This document shows positions 1 through 12,597 of a stretch of 64,000 nucleotides of DNA, in pieces. The notes under the pieces were generated by a model. It saw only the letters and a program-made list of their open reading frames with translations, had not been told where the DNA came from and searched no databases. The DNA comes from Cepaea nemoralis. Lineage: Eukaryota; Mollusca; Gastropoda; Stylommatophora; Helicidae. The position numbers were made by a program, and so were the translations under genes. Location: assembly GCA_014155875.1 (NCBI GenBank), contig JACEFZ010011719.1, positions 89,501 to 153,500 of the forward strand, written 5' to 3'. The stretch's first letter is position 1. Each line of letters begins with the position of its first letter.

Positions 1-231
1 CATTCAGTACAGCGCACACATACTGGCTGAGGTTAGGCTCAGTTTGGTAATATTTATGTCACGTATCTTAGTCATTTCGTTGTCAACATACGCCACCTCA
101 CTACTCATAAGACGGGAACATCGATGTTTCGTCTGTATGTGCTTGTATCTAGGGTGACTGGACAGGCGATGTGGTCTGTATAAAGAGAATATACAATAAA
201 TAGACAACACACTGAATCATAAAGTATTTTG
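1..231. other. Unannotated leading sequence
   Basis: No coding signature or recognisable repeat is visible. The short open frames here have no family resemblance that I can see. Confidence 0.4.
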
Positions 232-430
232 TGCAGACATTTTCGTTTGTGATTTCTAGGCAAATTTACGTTCAGTATTTCGCCATTGCTTTCTGAACGG
301 CCGGCACTCATACCAAAGTATGAAAACGAGCGCACGGATATCTGCGTTTAAATTTCCCGCAGCTTTGTTTCGAACGCGGTACGTGGGATTACCAATTGCG
401 TTCTCAACCCCTTCGCCACAGCGCTAGTTG
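232..430 (-). repeat. tRNA-derived SINE
   Basis: On the minus strand the head near 430-360 shows an A-box-like stretch (TGGCGAAGGGG) and a B-box-like GTTCGAAAC. It is followed by a core containing the complement of TTGCCATTGCTTTCTGAA. Related cores recur near 3180, 28820, 29270, 29650, 43190 and 47360, so this is a dispersed family. The 72-bp tandem array starts directly beyond its 5' end. Confidence 0.65.
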
Positions 431-435
431 AGAAA

Positions 436-1180
436 AAAACTATATGGTGAAATAGTTGACATTTATAACGTGTTATAGAACACATGTTATAGACCACGGA
501 CAAAACAAACACTCTATGGTGAAATAGTTGACATTTATAACGTGTTATAGAACACATGTTATAGACCACGGACAAGACAAACACTCTATTGTGAAATAAT
601 TGACATTTATAACGTGTTATAGAACACATGTTATAGACCAAAGACAAGACAAACACTATATTATGAAATAGTTGACATTTACAACGTGTTATTGACCACG
701 GACGAGACAAACACTATATAGTGAAATAGTTGACATTTATAACGTGTTATAGAACACATGTTATAGACCACGGACAAGACAAACACTATATGGTGAAATA
801 AAGTGTTATAGAACACATTTTATAGACCACGGACAAGACAAACACTATATGGTGAAATAAAGTGTTATAGAACACATATTATATGACCACGGACAAGACA
901 AACACTATATAGTGAAATAGTTGACATTTATAACGTGTTATAGAACACATGTTATAGACCACGGACAAGACAAACACTATATAGTGAAATAGTTGACATT
1001 TATAACGTGTTATAGAACACACGTTATAGACCACGGACAAGACAAACATTCTATGGTGAAATAGATGACATGTATAACGTTTTATGGAACACGGAAAAGA
1101 CAAACACTCTATGATGAAATAGTTGACATTTATAAAGTGTTATAGAACAGATGTTATAGACCACTGACAAGACATACTGA
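436..1180. repeat. 72-bp tandem array, about 10 copies
   Basis: A unit containing GTTGACATTTATAACGTG and ATAGACCACGGACAAGACA repeats about every 72 bp; the shared TGGTGAAATAG is at 445 and again at 517. Two central copies are shortened. Because 72 is a multiple of three, frames stay open through the array and give 24-residue repeats on the minus strand. I read these as by-products, not a gene. Confidence 0.9.
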
Positions 1181-1452
1181 ATCTGATATTACTATAATTC
1201 GCTCCGCTCACATAGCACCAAGACAAGTTTGTATGAAACAGGCGTGCTATGATACTTGGTCAACTGGTAATTTCTTTTTCCACCTCCTCCACTAAAGGCT
1301 CCTTATAGTTTCAGGCTCATTGTATCGTCGTATAGTTTTTGGTGAAAGGAAGTTTATGTTTTTATAATTGGTACTGTAAGTTGAGCATGATTATAGACGG
1401 TTCCTGGCCGTCATGAGACTATTGCCACACACACTCAAACGACCGTGCGCAT
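1181..1452. other. Unassigned spacer
   Basis: No gene, RNA or repeat that I can recognise lies between the 72-bp array and the microsatellites. Confidence 0.3.
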
Positions 1453-1465
1453 ATGCACGTGTGCA

Positions 1466-1520
1466 CCCCCCCCCCCCCCCCAACACACACCACACACACT
1501 CACACAAAGCACACACACAC
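1466..1520. repeat. Poly-C and imperfect CA microsatellite
   Basis: About 15 consecutive C are followed by interrupted CA dinucleotides. Open frames here are low-complexity artefacts. Confidence 0.9.
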
Positions 1521-1565
1521 AGACAGAGATCCGAATAACAATCTTAAAATAACAATATCGATAAT

Positions 1566-1567
<2 letters not shown>

Positions 1568-1630
<63 letters not shown>
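1568..1630. repeat. (GT)n microsatellite
   Basis: An uninterrupted GT tract of about 63 bp. Confidence 0.97.
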
Positions 1631-1634
<4 letters not shown>

Positions 1635-1682
1635 ATATATAAGAGGTTAATGAAACTAGAACACTATATACAACAATAAAAA

Positions 1683-2520
<838 letters not shown>

Positions 2521-3045
2521 TGCTCTTCAAAGTCTAAAACAACTGAATAAATTATGGAATTGGACAGACAGAACTATAACAATTAGATTTTTAAGAGCAT
2601 GCATCTTTCCCATTGCAACATACGCCTGTGAGACCTGGACACTTACTAAACAAGCTGAACAGCGCATAAATGCCTTTTAATATAAATGTTATAGACGAGT
2701 TCAAAGAATATCTTGGGTAAAGAAAAGAACACATGCATCCATACTTCAAGAGTTGAATATTGAAGAAGGTTGGCTATTAAAGACGATAAAACAAAGAAAA
2801 TTGAAATATTTTGGTCACTTGAAACGTCACGAAAGTTTGGAGAGAATAATAATGGAAGGGTATATGCCTGGGAAGAGAGGAAGAGGAAGGCCGAAGAAAA
2901 GATGGGTGCAGGAAGTGGCAGATGATCTCCAGATGGGTGTATCGAACGCGGGACATGTTGCTTATGATCGAGACGTTTTCCGGAAGGTTATTATGGCAGC
3001 GAGGTTCTGCAAAGGACATGTACTGAATGAATGAATGAATGAATT
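2521..3045 (+). pseudogene. LINE reverse transcriptase C-terminal fragment
   Basis: The plus-strand reading starts near 2525 (LNKLWNWTDRTITIRFLRA), passes through CETWTLTKQAEQRINAF, a stop near 2680, and continues open from 2753 to 3034 (KLKYFGHLKRHESLERII and a GKRGRGRPKKRW basic block). It ends in an (ATGA)n tail at about 3026-3045, as expected for a LINE 3' end. It is a truncated copy with at least one stop. Confidence 0.75.
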
Positions 3046-3097
3046 CTGCTCTTAATCTCTGTTGTACATCTTCCATCTGATGTTATAAGTGCTCCTA

Positions 3098-3334
3098 AAA
3101 TAAAATTGTTTGCATGTCCTTTACAGGACATTGCTGTCAACATCAGCATCTTTCAGCTGATTGTTGATTTCTTGGCAAGATTACGCTCAGTAGTTTGCCA
3201 TTGCTTTCTGAGCGGCCGGCTCACATACCCCGTAAGTTACCGAACCACTGCTGATTCTCACCGTCGTCACGTTACTTACGAGAGTATACGAGATTACGGA
3301 GAAAAGTCGCTAACCTCTAGGCCAGGAAGCCTGC
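3098..3334 (-). repeat. tRNA-derived SINE with 13-bp target duplication
   Basis: ATAAGTGCTCCTA at 3085-3097 and ATAAGTGCCCCTA at 3335-3347 flank the element. On the minus strand the head (about 3334-3240) has an A-box-like TGGCCTAGAGG and a degenerate B box, followed by the shared core with TTGCCATTGCTTTCTGA on the plus strand. The tail is at the left end. It interrupts a LINE RT reading frame. Confidence 0.8.
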
Positions 3335-3429
3335 ATAAGTGCCCCTAGGTATTTAAAATTATCCATTTGGTTGAGAATTTCCCCTTCTATTTCAATCTCA
3401 CATTTTGGTGTCACCATTATCTTTGATAT

Positions 3430-3435
3430 CACCAT
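3430..3435. repeat. Left 6-bp target-site duplication of the palindromic element
   Basis: CACCAT here matches CACCAT at 19594-19599. Collapsing the two to one restores a continuous LINE RT frame, independent support for a true target-site duplication. Confidence 0.85.
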
Positions 3436-4059
3436 AGTAGTGGGTTACGTCCTAACTAAGTATTATTTCAGGAGTAATCCTTAGGATTGACCTAGTAAAA
3501 TCCTTATATAAAAAGTATAGCTCCTGAGCCGTGACGTCAAAAAGCGACTCCTTCGGGGCAAGGGATATAACTCAGGAATACATAATTTAATGCTTTCTTG
3601 CGTTATTACCTCCCTTTTTTGGGTTGAGAATTTTATTTTTTTTTTTTTTTTAAATGTAATGATTACTGTTAATTATTGTTGTAGTGGCGGGGCTTAAAAA
3701 CTAACAGCATGTGATTGAATGTGTATTAGGGTTACAGTGCTCTTCCTCGGTTTCTTTCCCTTTTATTTTTCTCATCTATTTTATCTATATAGGGCCGGGC
3801 GTAAGACTATCAACAATACATTGGGGCTGTGTAAGGTTTAGGGGTACAGGTGTATCTCCGCGGGAGCGTCTAGGGTGTGGGTGAACGTAGGGTGGGCACG
3901 CCGGGGTGGGGTGCGAAGGGGGCGGCGCATGGGGTGGGGCGAAGGGGTTCGAACCCACGAGCCGCGCCGAGTGTCATAGGAAAACCGTGATAAGTAAAAG
4001 GTAAGTAGGGTTGGTATATGGTATGTAGAGAGTCGTAACGGTTTATTCACTATCATCAT

Positions 4060-6413
4060 ACGAGTTACAAATGAAAACCTTAAAAAGGTAAGGATGGCCG
4101 ATAGTATTGAATGTAGTGAGTATGGATTAGTGAAATTCGTTGTTAAGAGGTGAGAGAATGGAGGAAAGGTTAGATAAGTACTTCTGATCCTTGGTTACGG
4201 GGTAGACGAGGGCAGGGTTGCTAGATAAATACTCCGACAGCAATATTAGAACACCCGAGGTTAAGGCTCATAGTAAAAACTGAAGCATGAACTCATAGTC
4301 GGCTGACTTGAAGGTGAGCTCCTGGGTGACTCAGCGCAAGGCGATGTCGGCGGTGAACATGATTGAACGTATTCAGACATGTTTTGGGGAAAACCCTGAA
4401 TGACTCAGCGTGACCTAACCACGGTATACATGCCCAGCATGGTTTTGGGGGTGGGGACTGTAAACACTCTAATATCAACACATGGTAAGACCACTGTATA
4501 ACGATACAAACCTCTGGACCTATACATGTTTTAATGAGAATATCTAGGTGTTTATGTATACGTCTAACGGATTTGCACTGGTTGTTGTATAGTTTGACTC
4601 AACGTCATTATAAAGGAGCTCAAATGTCGGCTAAGGACACTGTGTTTGCAACAAGGGCTATCGAAAATACCTCACTAAGAAACAGCTGTGGTAAGTAGAG
4701 TGTGATATACAGAGTCGCTATACGATGTAGTAGTCTCTCAGATCATACCAGCATAGTACAACGGCGATAAATACTAGCTAGTTAGTCGGCAAACTGACGC
4801 TCTTACCACGGAAATTAACGCTATACTAGTATACTGTGGTGAATACGGGTTTATACAATACTAATATATGTAGATGACTACTGAAAGCACAGGTGACCTA
4901 CTAACCACTTTGTGTCAATCTATGTGAGTGTCTGTTTCTCGGTCGTCTTATGCTGTCTATGATGTAGGGTAAGTGATGGTAGATGATGTGGTGCATTCTA
5001 ACTATGTAATGCTATACATATGAACAAGTGTGTTTTTCACTAAAGTATATCAACCATGTTTTTATGTTTTCCGTTTTCTGTTCACTAAAAGTATCCTGAT
5101 TCTGGTTCGACAGATTTGAACATAAGAGAAGACACATCAACCACGCAGTGTTGGAGCAACGCAAATTCTGTCACTCACAGAGGTATGTGTAGTAGGGGAT
5201 CAAGTCATCTACTTGTCTCTCCTATCTCCACTAAGTGTATTGAACAGTTGTAAGACAAGGATCTATGGTCACTAATTACGTAACCAGCCACAAGGACGTC
5301 ATCTTTCTGCGCACTAACTTATGTATATGAAACAGGATGTATCATGTATTCAACTATTCAGTATTTATGGATCATATATCCGCTCATTAAAGTACACTGG
5401 TTCTCCAGAGTGAAAAAGGTGCTGACACAAACTGAGCTGTCTGAGTGAAAAACTTGCAGCCACAGGACAACTTAGAGTCATTCTCTGTGGTCACTAATGT
5501 ATCAATATAAATCACTAAGATACACGGTCTAAAAATAATGTCTCTTCACATTGTGCCAAGGCTACATAAAAAATCAAATAATGTGGGTGTCAAATTCATG
5601 TAAAGCTTACAATATGATATCCCCTTGTGTAAAAAAAAAAAAAAAATCTTTATCGTTTTCACTCAGAGTGAAATTTGCTGACATAACCAGGAAAAAGCTA
5701 CCTTACAGAGGGTACATACAAGAAAAAAGAAATCTCTGACAGTCTACCACAAATTATTGGTCTGCAGTCACCATTGTTTTTCACTAAAGGAGCAACACTA
5801 AATATTTCACTCCTAGGTATTAGGGGGCATATTCACCTTTGCTCATTAGTATAGTACACCTTGATATGCCATATAAATAACACAAAGAACCAGCATTACG
5901 AAACAAGCCGCCTGCTAGCACAAGAGGAAAAGCATATAGTCATGGAGAAGACCCATTTGTATGGACGGGATCAACAGAAACAAATAAATATTTTACTACA
6001 AGGGACAGCAAAGATCAAATATTCCTTTTAATATGTCTTAAAAGTTATGTGATATGAAATAATTTCTGTAGATATACTATAGTCATGATTGTCTTATGGT
6101 TGTGAAAAAATGTAAAATATAATGATTTTACCCTTCTTCACAGCTATTGGCGACCAGTGCTTACAACGACTTGCGAAAACGTGAAAAAAAAAAACTACAG
6201 GAAGCTACACAAAACATATTGTGGTTGATCACTATACCTAGTCATTACAGCGACACGAGATTATTGCGCTGTCACTGAATCGTTATCTAATACCACAAGC
6301 GATAACTGTGTTGGATAATATTGTCGTAGTATCACAAACTCACACATCAGCTACTGGAACCAACTTATTGCTTTATCACCCGTATCATCAAATACTACTA
6401 CATTTTTTCTATC
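4060..6413. other. Left-arm DNA without recognised gene
   Basis: AT-rich sequence, mirrored at about 16618-18960. I see no long open frame or known repeat. It lies between the element terminus and the zinc-finger gene and may hold its promoter; nothing specific supports one. Confidence 0.4.
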
Positions 6414-7293
6414 ATGATGGCCACCAATCAGAAAAATAGCTATCTATGTCACACCTGTGGTAAAAACTTTACAAAAAACCGCAATCTTACACGTCACATT
6501 AACACCGCACACAAAACCACAACTCATACATGCCACCTCTGTGGCAATCTATACAACAGAAAAGACAACCTAAAATACCATATAAAAACACATCACCAGA
6601 CTTCATCAACAACAACACCCGCAGCAAGCACGGACACTACACCATCAACAGCAAACACGAACAATACACTCTCAACAACAAACACGGATACTACACCCGC
6701 ATCATGCAAAAGAAAAGCACCAGCAGACACACAACCATCAAAAAACCATAAACACGATAACGAGCAAGTGGCAGCAGAGGAAGCCGACATAGAGATAGAT
6801 GAGGAAGTAGAGATAGATGAGGAACTAAAGACCTTAGACAAACTCCCCGACGACGACGACATCCAACAGACATATAGAGACAACTGGGCAGCCTTAGGAC
6901 ACATCAGAACATCAACAAACATATAGCGACCTACAACTTTTTTCACCGACCAGACGCAGTACAACCAATAGACTGGACCGAGACATTAAAACCAGTTTTT
7001 AGTAGTCAGACATGCGCTTTAAGGTAAATTATAGCCATCACATGATTTTAAGACATAAGGAAACGAAGAACTTAGATTTTACCATTCATCATCAAAACAA
7101 CGCCTGTGAACTTGACGTACCCTTTTTAGTAAACAACGAGCAAGACTTTGATGACTTTACAGCCATAGTCCAGGATAGTGACATGTTCAATAACGCCCTA
7201 CACAACAGACCCGACACTAAGTACCTGGTAGAGACAATACCCGCGACTAGTTTCTATGTATATCACATCACTGAACATCCGATAGGTAGCTGA
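6414..7293 (+). pseudogene. Zinc-finger protein gene, frameshifted left-arm copy
   Basis: This is the mirror copy of the intact gene at 15739-16617. The frame is open from ATG 6414 to 6926, then broken by loss of one C near 6893, a second one-base loss near 7014, a one-base loss near 7066 and a compensating extra A near 7095. The last two garble about ten residues only. All four changes sit in short homopolymer or doubled-base runs, which is the usual pattern of long-read error but also of replication slippage. The N-terminal half with both zinc fingers would still be made; the conserved C-terminal half would not be fused to it. Confidence 0.75.
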
Positions 7294-7439
7294 AGCATTT
7301 CGTATAATGACATTATGTTTTGATATTTTTTTTCTTGTTAAAAAAGTACTGTAAATAACAGGTATAAACTATAACAGTGTGTTGTTTGTTGATTTCCTTT
7401 CGTGTTGACGGTGTATATAGTTGCCATGTGGTGAGAAAA

Positions 7440-10400
7440 TGTTACATATTGAGGACAAAGTCAAGAAATATGTCAATAACACTAAGAAAAGGGTAACCAA
7501 AATATAAAAAAGGCTGACCAAATTCAGAAATATCTCGACCAAACTCATGAAAGTAGGAAAAAAAGGAAATATGTCGACTAAAGTAGGAACATTTGTTAGC
7601 CAAAGATGAAAAATATTGGTCAAGTAAAGAAATATCGCATCCAAACTTTTAAAATGTAGGAAACTTTATTAACCAAATGTGAAAAATATTGTCCAAGTAA
7701 AGACATGTTACAACTAATATTATAAATATCTCAACCATACTTATAAAAAGGAGGAAAATGTGTTAACCTAATGGGGAAAATATTGGCCAAGTGAAGAAAT
7801 ATCTCATCCATTCTTATAAAACTTAGGAAAATGTGTTAACCTAATGAGAAAATATCGCCCAATTGAAGAAAAAGTTACACAAAACTTATAAAACTTAGGA
7901 AAATGTGTTAACCTAATGAGAAAAATATCGACCAATTGAAGAAAAAAATTACACAAAACTTATAAAACTTGGGGAAATGTGTTAACCTAATGAGAAAATA
8001 TCGCCCAAGTGAAGAAAAAAATTACACAAAACTTATAAAACTTAGGAAAATGTGTTAACCTAATGAGAAAAATATCGCCCAATTGAAGAAAAAAAGTTAC
8101 ACAAAACTTATAAAACTTAGAAAAATGTGTTAACCTAATGAGAAAAATATTGACCAAGTAAAGAAAAACGTACACCAAACTTCTGAAAAGTAAGAAAATT
8201 TCTTAACCAAATGGGAAAAATATTGGCCAAGTGGAGAAATATCTCAACCATACTTATGAAAAGGAGGAAAATGTGTTAACCTAATGAGAAAATATCGCCC
8301 AAGTGAAGAAAAAGTTACACAAAACTTATAAAACTTAGGAAAATGCGTTAACCTAATGAGAAAATATCGCCCAAGTGAAGAAAAAATTTACACAAAACTT
8401 ATAAAACTTAGGAAATGTGTTAACCTAATGAGAAAAATATTGACCAAGTAAAGAAAAAACGTACACCAAAACTTCTGAAAAGTAAGAAAATTTCTTAACC
8501 AAATGGGAAAAATATTGGCCAAGTGGAGAAATATCGCAACCATACTTATGAAAAGGAGGAAAATGTGTTAACCTAATGAGAAAATATCGCCCAAGTGAAG
8601 AAAAAAAGTTACACAAAACTTATAAAACTTAGGAAAATGCGTTAACCTAATGAGAAAATATCGCCCAAGTGAAGAAAAAATTTACACAAAACTTATAAAA
8701 CTTAGGAAAATGTGTTAACCTAATGAGAAAAATATCGCCCAATTGAAGAAAAAAGTTACACAAAACTTATAAAACTTAGGAAAATGTGTTAACCTAATGA
8801 GAAAAATATTGACCAAGTAAAGAAAAACGTACACCAAACTTCTGAAAAGTAAGAAAATTTGTTAACCAAATGGGAAAAATATTGACCAAGTGGAGAAATA
8901 TCTCAACCATACTTATGAAAAGGAGGAAAATGTGTTAACCTAATGAGAAAAATATCGCCCAAGTGAAGAAAAAAGTTACACAAAACTTATAAAACTTAGG
9001 AAAATGCGTTAACCTAATGAGAAAATATCGCCCAAGTGAAGAAAAAATTTACACAAAACTTATAAAACTTAGGAAAATGTGTTAACCTAATGAGAAAAAT
9101 ATCGCCCAATTGAAGAAAAAAGTTACACAAAACTTATAAAACTTAGGAAAATGTGTTAACCTAATGAGAAAAATATTGACCAAGTAAAGAAAAACGTACA
9201 CCAAACTTCTGAAAAGTAAGAAAATTTGTTAACCAAATGGGAAAAATATTGACCAAGTGGAGAAATATCTCAACCATACTTATGAAAAGGAGGAAAATGT
9301 GTTAACCTAATGAGAAAATATCGCCCAAGTGAAGAAAAAAGTTACACAAAACTTATAAAACTTAGGAAAATGCGTTAACCTAATGAGAAAAATATCGCCC
9401 ATGTGAAGAAAAAATTTACACAAAACTTATAAAACTTAGGAAAATGTGTTAACCTAATGAGAAAAATATCGCCCAATTGAAGAAAAAAGTTACACAAAAC
9501 TTATAAAACTTAGGAAAATGTGTTAACCTAATGAGAAAAATATTGACCAAGTAAAGAAAAACGTACACCAAACTTCTGAAAAGTAAGAAAATTTGTTAAC
9601 CAAATGGGAAAAATATTGACCAAGTGGAGAAATATCTCAACCATACTTATGAAAAGGAGGAAAATGTGTTAACCAAATGGGAAAAATATTGGCCAAGTGG
9701 AGAAATATCTCAACCATACTTATGAAAAGGAGGAAAATGTGTTAACCTAATGAGAAAAATATCGCCCAAGTGAAGAAAAAAGTTACACAAAACTTATAAA
9801 ACTTAGGAAAATGTGTTAACCTAATGAGAAAAATATCGCCCAATTGAAGAAAAAAGTTACACAAAACTTATAAAACTTAGGAAAATGTGTTAACCTAATG
9901 AGAAAATATCGCCCAATTGAAGAAAAAAGTTACACAAAACTTATAAAACTTAGGAAAATGTGTTAACCTAATGAGAAAAATATTGACCAAGTAAGAAAAA
10001 CGTACACCAAACTTCTGAAAAGTAAGAAAATTTGTTAACCAAATGGGAAAAATATTGACCAAGTGGAGAAATATCTCAACCATACTTATGAAAAGGAGGA
10101 AAATGTGTTAACCTAATGAGAAAATATCGCCCAAGTGAAGAAAAAAGTTACACAAAACTTATAAAACTTAGGAAAATGCGTTAACCTAATGAGAAAAATA
10201 TCGCCCATGTGAAGAAAAAAATTTACACAAAACTTATAAAACTTAGGAAAATGTGTTAACCTAATGAGAAAAATATCGCCCAATTGAAGAAAAAAGTTAC
10301 ACAAAACTTATAAAACTTAGGAAAATGTGTTAACCTAATGAGAAAAATATTGACCAAGTAAAGAAAAACGTACACCAAACTTCTGAAAAGTAAGAAAATT

Positions 10401-10900
10401 TGTTAACCAAAATGGGAAAAATATTGACCAAGTGGAGAAATATCTCAACCATACTTATGAAAAGGAGGAAAATGTGTTAACCAAATGGGAAAAATATTGG
10501 CCAAGTGGAGAAATATCTCAACCATACTTATGAAAAGGAGGAAAATGTGTTAACCTAATGAGAAAAATATCGCCCAAGTGAAGAAAAAAGTTACACAAAA
10601 CTTATAAAACTTAGGAAAATGTGTTAACCTAATGAGAAAAATATCGCCCAATTGAAGAAAAAAGTTACACAAAACTTATAAAACTTAGGAAAATGTGTTA
10701 ACCTAATGAGAAAAATATTGACCAAGTAAAGAAAAACGTACACCAAACTTCTGAAAAGTAAGAAAATTTGTTAACCAAAAGGGAAAAATATATGGGCTAA
10801 ACTATGAAATATGTTGACCGAACCTAAGAAAGTGTGTTAACCAAAGGGGGAAAAATGTTGGTCAAAACATGAAACATCTCGACCAAGTTTATAAATATCT
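7440..10900. repeat. 73-bp satellite array, left arm
   Basis: Units of about 73 bp share TGTGTTAACCTAATGAGAAAA or close variants. Three variants alternate (ending in CTTATAAAACTTAGG, CTTCTGAAAAGTAAG or CTTATGAAAAGGAGG) and form a higher-order repeat of about 365 bp, five units. Each unit looks like three degenerate subunits of about 24 bp with the form GAAATATnnnnnCCAAnn. Edges are more diverged than the middle. Hydrophobic 25-residue repeats appear in minus-strand frames but have no other coding signature. Confidence 0.9.
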
Positions 10901-11856
10901 CGTGTAAACTTATAAAAAACGTAGGAACAAATATTGCTTCTGTAGTTATGTCAAACGTGTCTTGAACTTTTATCTGAACAGACATTTCACAAGACATAAT
11001 CATCAACGTCAACACTTTCCCTCTTTTACATTACCGAAAGTTTCAACTTATCAGTCCAGAGTATCCACTAAAGAAGCACTTATGCATACTAATCACCCAG
11101 CTCTTCACACTCTTGGTTTTTTTTTCTTTTCTAACGCAAAGTGTCTCTGTCTTTCATAGATAACTTCACAACTTTTCTATGTAGCACCACTAACAACGCC
11201 AAACCTTCGTTTCACATGAGCTCTAACTGAAACAGTCATAACAACATTTAGGGCAATCTGTGGCTCCACCTGGGATAGTTTCAATATCATCTGAGTATTC
11301 GTCAGCAAAGATCCACTTCCCATGGCTGATATCTTCAACTTTCTATACCACAATGTCTGCTACACTAACCTTCCATTGGTCCATCTTTCAACAATACAAA
11401 GAGTGTTCTCGAAGTCTAGCTAACATAACATTGCTTACTTTGTCCACCTCTATCACACTTTGTCATTTCACAGCTGCAATAGCGGCAAGTCTGCAACCAA
11501 CCAACAGTGTCTGTTATGAAGTCGACCTTTCTTAAAGCCACGTCTGCCTTACTGAACTCTTGAATACCCTCTACCACATCGTCTAACCGACTTTCAACAT
11601 TTCATACCAAATAACATTAACATTCTCTTTGATTACAGAACAACTGATTTTCTGCTGACTAAGCAGATTTTCCAACCCCGTGGAGATAAATCATATGCCC
11701 CTAACCCTACTAGGCGCTATTCTAGACAACGAATATGGTCATCGACCAGCACCCCTAGGCAGAACTTGAAAAAACAACAGAGCTTGGGTTATTGAGACGA
11801 ATGAGTTGCATTCCTTGGACTATCAGAAAGACATCAAACACAACAAACTCTTTCTT
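10901..11856. other. Left-arm inner segment, mirrored coding remnants
   Basis: The mirror image of 12343-13260. No intact gene; see the Cys-rich remnant entry for the right arm. Minus-strand frames here carry the same broken pieces. Confidence 0.4.
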
Positions 11857-11941
11857 ACTAACCCTAACCCTAAGTATACATCAACTAACCCTAACCCTAA
11901 ACCTAAGTATACATCAACTAACCCTAACCCTAACCCTAACT
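11857..11941 (-). repeat. Telomere-like (CCCTAA)n hexamers, left arm
   Basis: Three short runs of CTAACC-type hexamers (two to four units each) are separated by TAAGTATACATCAA. The G-rich strand is the minus strand. The unit is the metazoan telomere repeat (TTAGGG), here interstitial and about 120-205 bp from the palindrome centre. Confidence 0.85.
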
Positions 11942-12062
11942 ATACAACAAACTCTTTCTTAAGAGACATAGATACAAACCAGTGTTAGAAATGAAAAAGT
12001 TAAATTTATGTGATTACATTTTAATTAAAATTTAAAACTAATAAATCGCACTTTTATTGCGC

Positions 12063-12137
12063 GCTTCACTTAATATACAGATATAGGGTAAGTATAGGTA
12101 TAGGTTAGGTATAGTACATATATCAAGCTTACATCTT
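12063..12137. other. Unique 75-bp centre of the palindrome
   Basis: Pairing between arms stops at 12062 and resumes at 12138. The spacer is AT-rich with repeated GTATAGGT/GGTTAGGT-like words and contains AAGCTT. It is the only part of the element present once, and would form the loop if the arms paired. Confidence 0.85.
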
Positions 12138-12257
12138 GCGCAATAAAAGTGCGATTTATTAGTTTTAAATTTTAATTAAAATGTAATCACATAAATTTAA
12201 CTTTTTCATTTCTAACACTGGTTTGTATCTATGTCTCTTAAGAAAGAGTTTGTTGTA

Positions 12258-12342
12258 TAGTTAGGGTTAGGGTTAGGGTTAGTTGATGTATACTTAGGTT
12301 TAGGGTTAGGGTTAGTTGATGTATACTTAGGGTTAGGGTTAG
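12258..12342 (+). repeat. Telomere-like (TTAGGG)n hexamers, right arm
   Basis: Mirror of 11857-11941. Hexamer runs are separated by TTGATGTATACTTA. Confidence 0.85.
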
Positions 12343-12597
12343 TAAGAAAGAGTTTGTTGTGTTTGATGTCTTTCTGATAGTCCAAGGAATGCAACTCATT
12401 CGTCTCAATAACCCAAGCTCTGTTGTTTTTTCAAGTTCTGCCTAGGGGTGCTGGTCGATGACCATATTCGTTGTCTAGAATAGCGCCTAGTAGGTTAGGG
12501 GCATATGATTTATCTCCACGGGGTTGGAAAATCTGCTTAGTCAGCAGAAAATCAGTTGTTCTGTAATCAAAGAGAATGTTAATGTTATTTGGTATGA

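Larger units (their letters stand above)
3046..3435 (-). pseudogene. Old LINE RT fragment, right portion (host of the palindrome)
   Basis: On the minus strand 3435-3348 encodes RT residues ending in FKYLGALM. A SINE occupies 3098-3334, and 3097-3046 repeats the last residues and continues LITSDGRCTTEIKSRI. Upstream residues of the same RT lie at 19711-19600, beyond the 16.2-kb palindrome. This is therefore one LINE copy split first by a SINE and then by the palindromic element, or in the reverse order. Confidence 0.8.
3436..12062 (+). repeat. Left arm of the palindrome
   Basis: Order from the outer end: terminus, a GC-rich block near 3840-3970, unassigned AT-rich DNA (4.5-6.4 kb), the broken zinc-finger gene (6414-7293), the 73-bp satellite array (about 7440-10900), unassigned DNA with Cys-rich coding remnants, and telomere-like repeats (11857-11941). 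A TGACGTCA palindrome, the classical CRE sequence, lies at about 3532-3540 and recurs at the mirror position. No function can be assigned to it from sequence. Confidence 0.85.

Noticed and set aside
348..1103. Open minus-strand frames with 24-residue repeats
   Set aside because: They follow from a 72-bp tandem unit and show no start context or homology.
1453..1650. Open frame across CA/GT repeats
   Set aside because: Microsatellite artefact.
7987..10304. Hydrophobic repeat proteins (NIFLIRLTHF type)
   Set aside because: Frames arise from the 73-75-bp satellite and are repeatedly broken; nothing suggests translation.
7440..10900. CRISPR-like array
   Set aside because: Units are contiguous, without unique spacers, in animal DNA.
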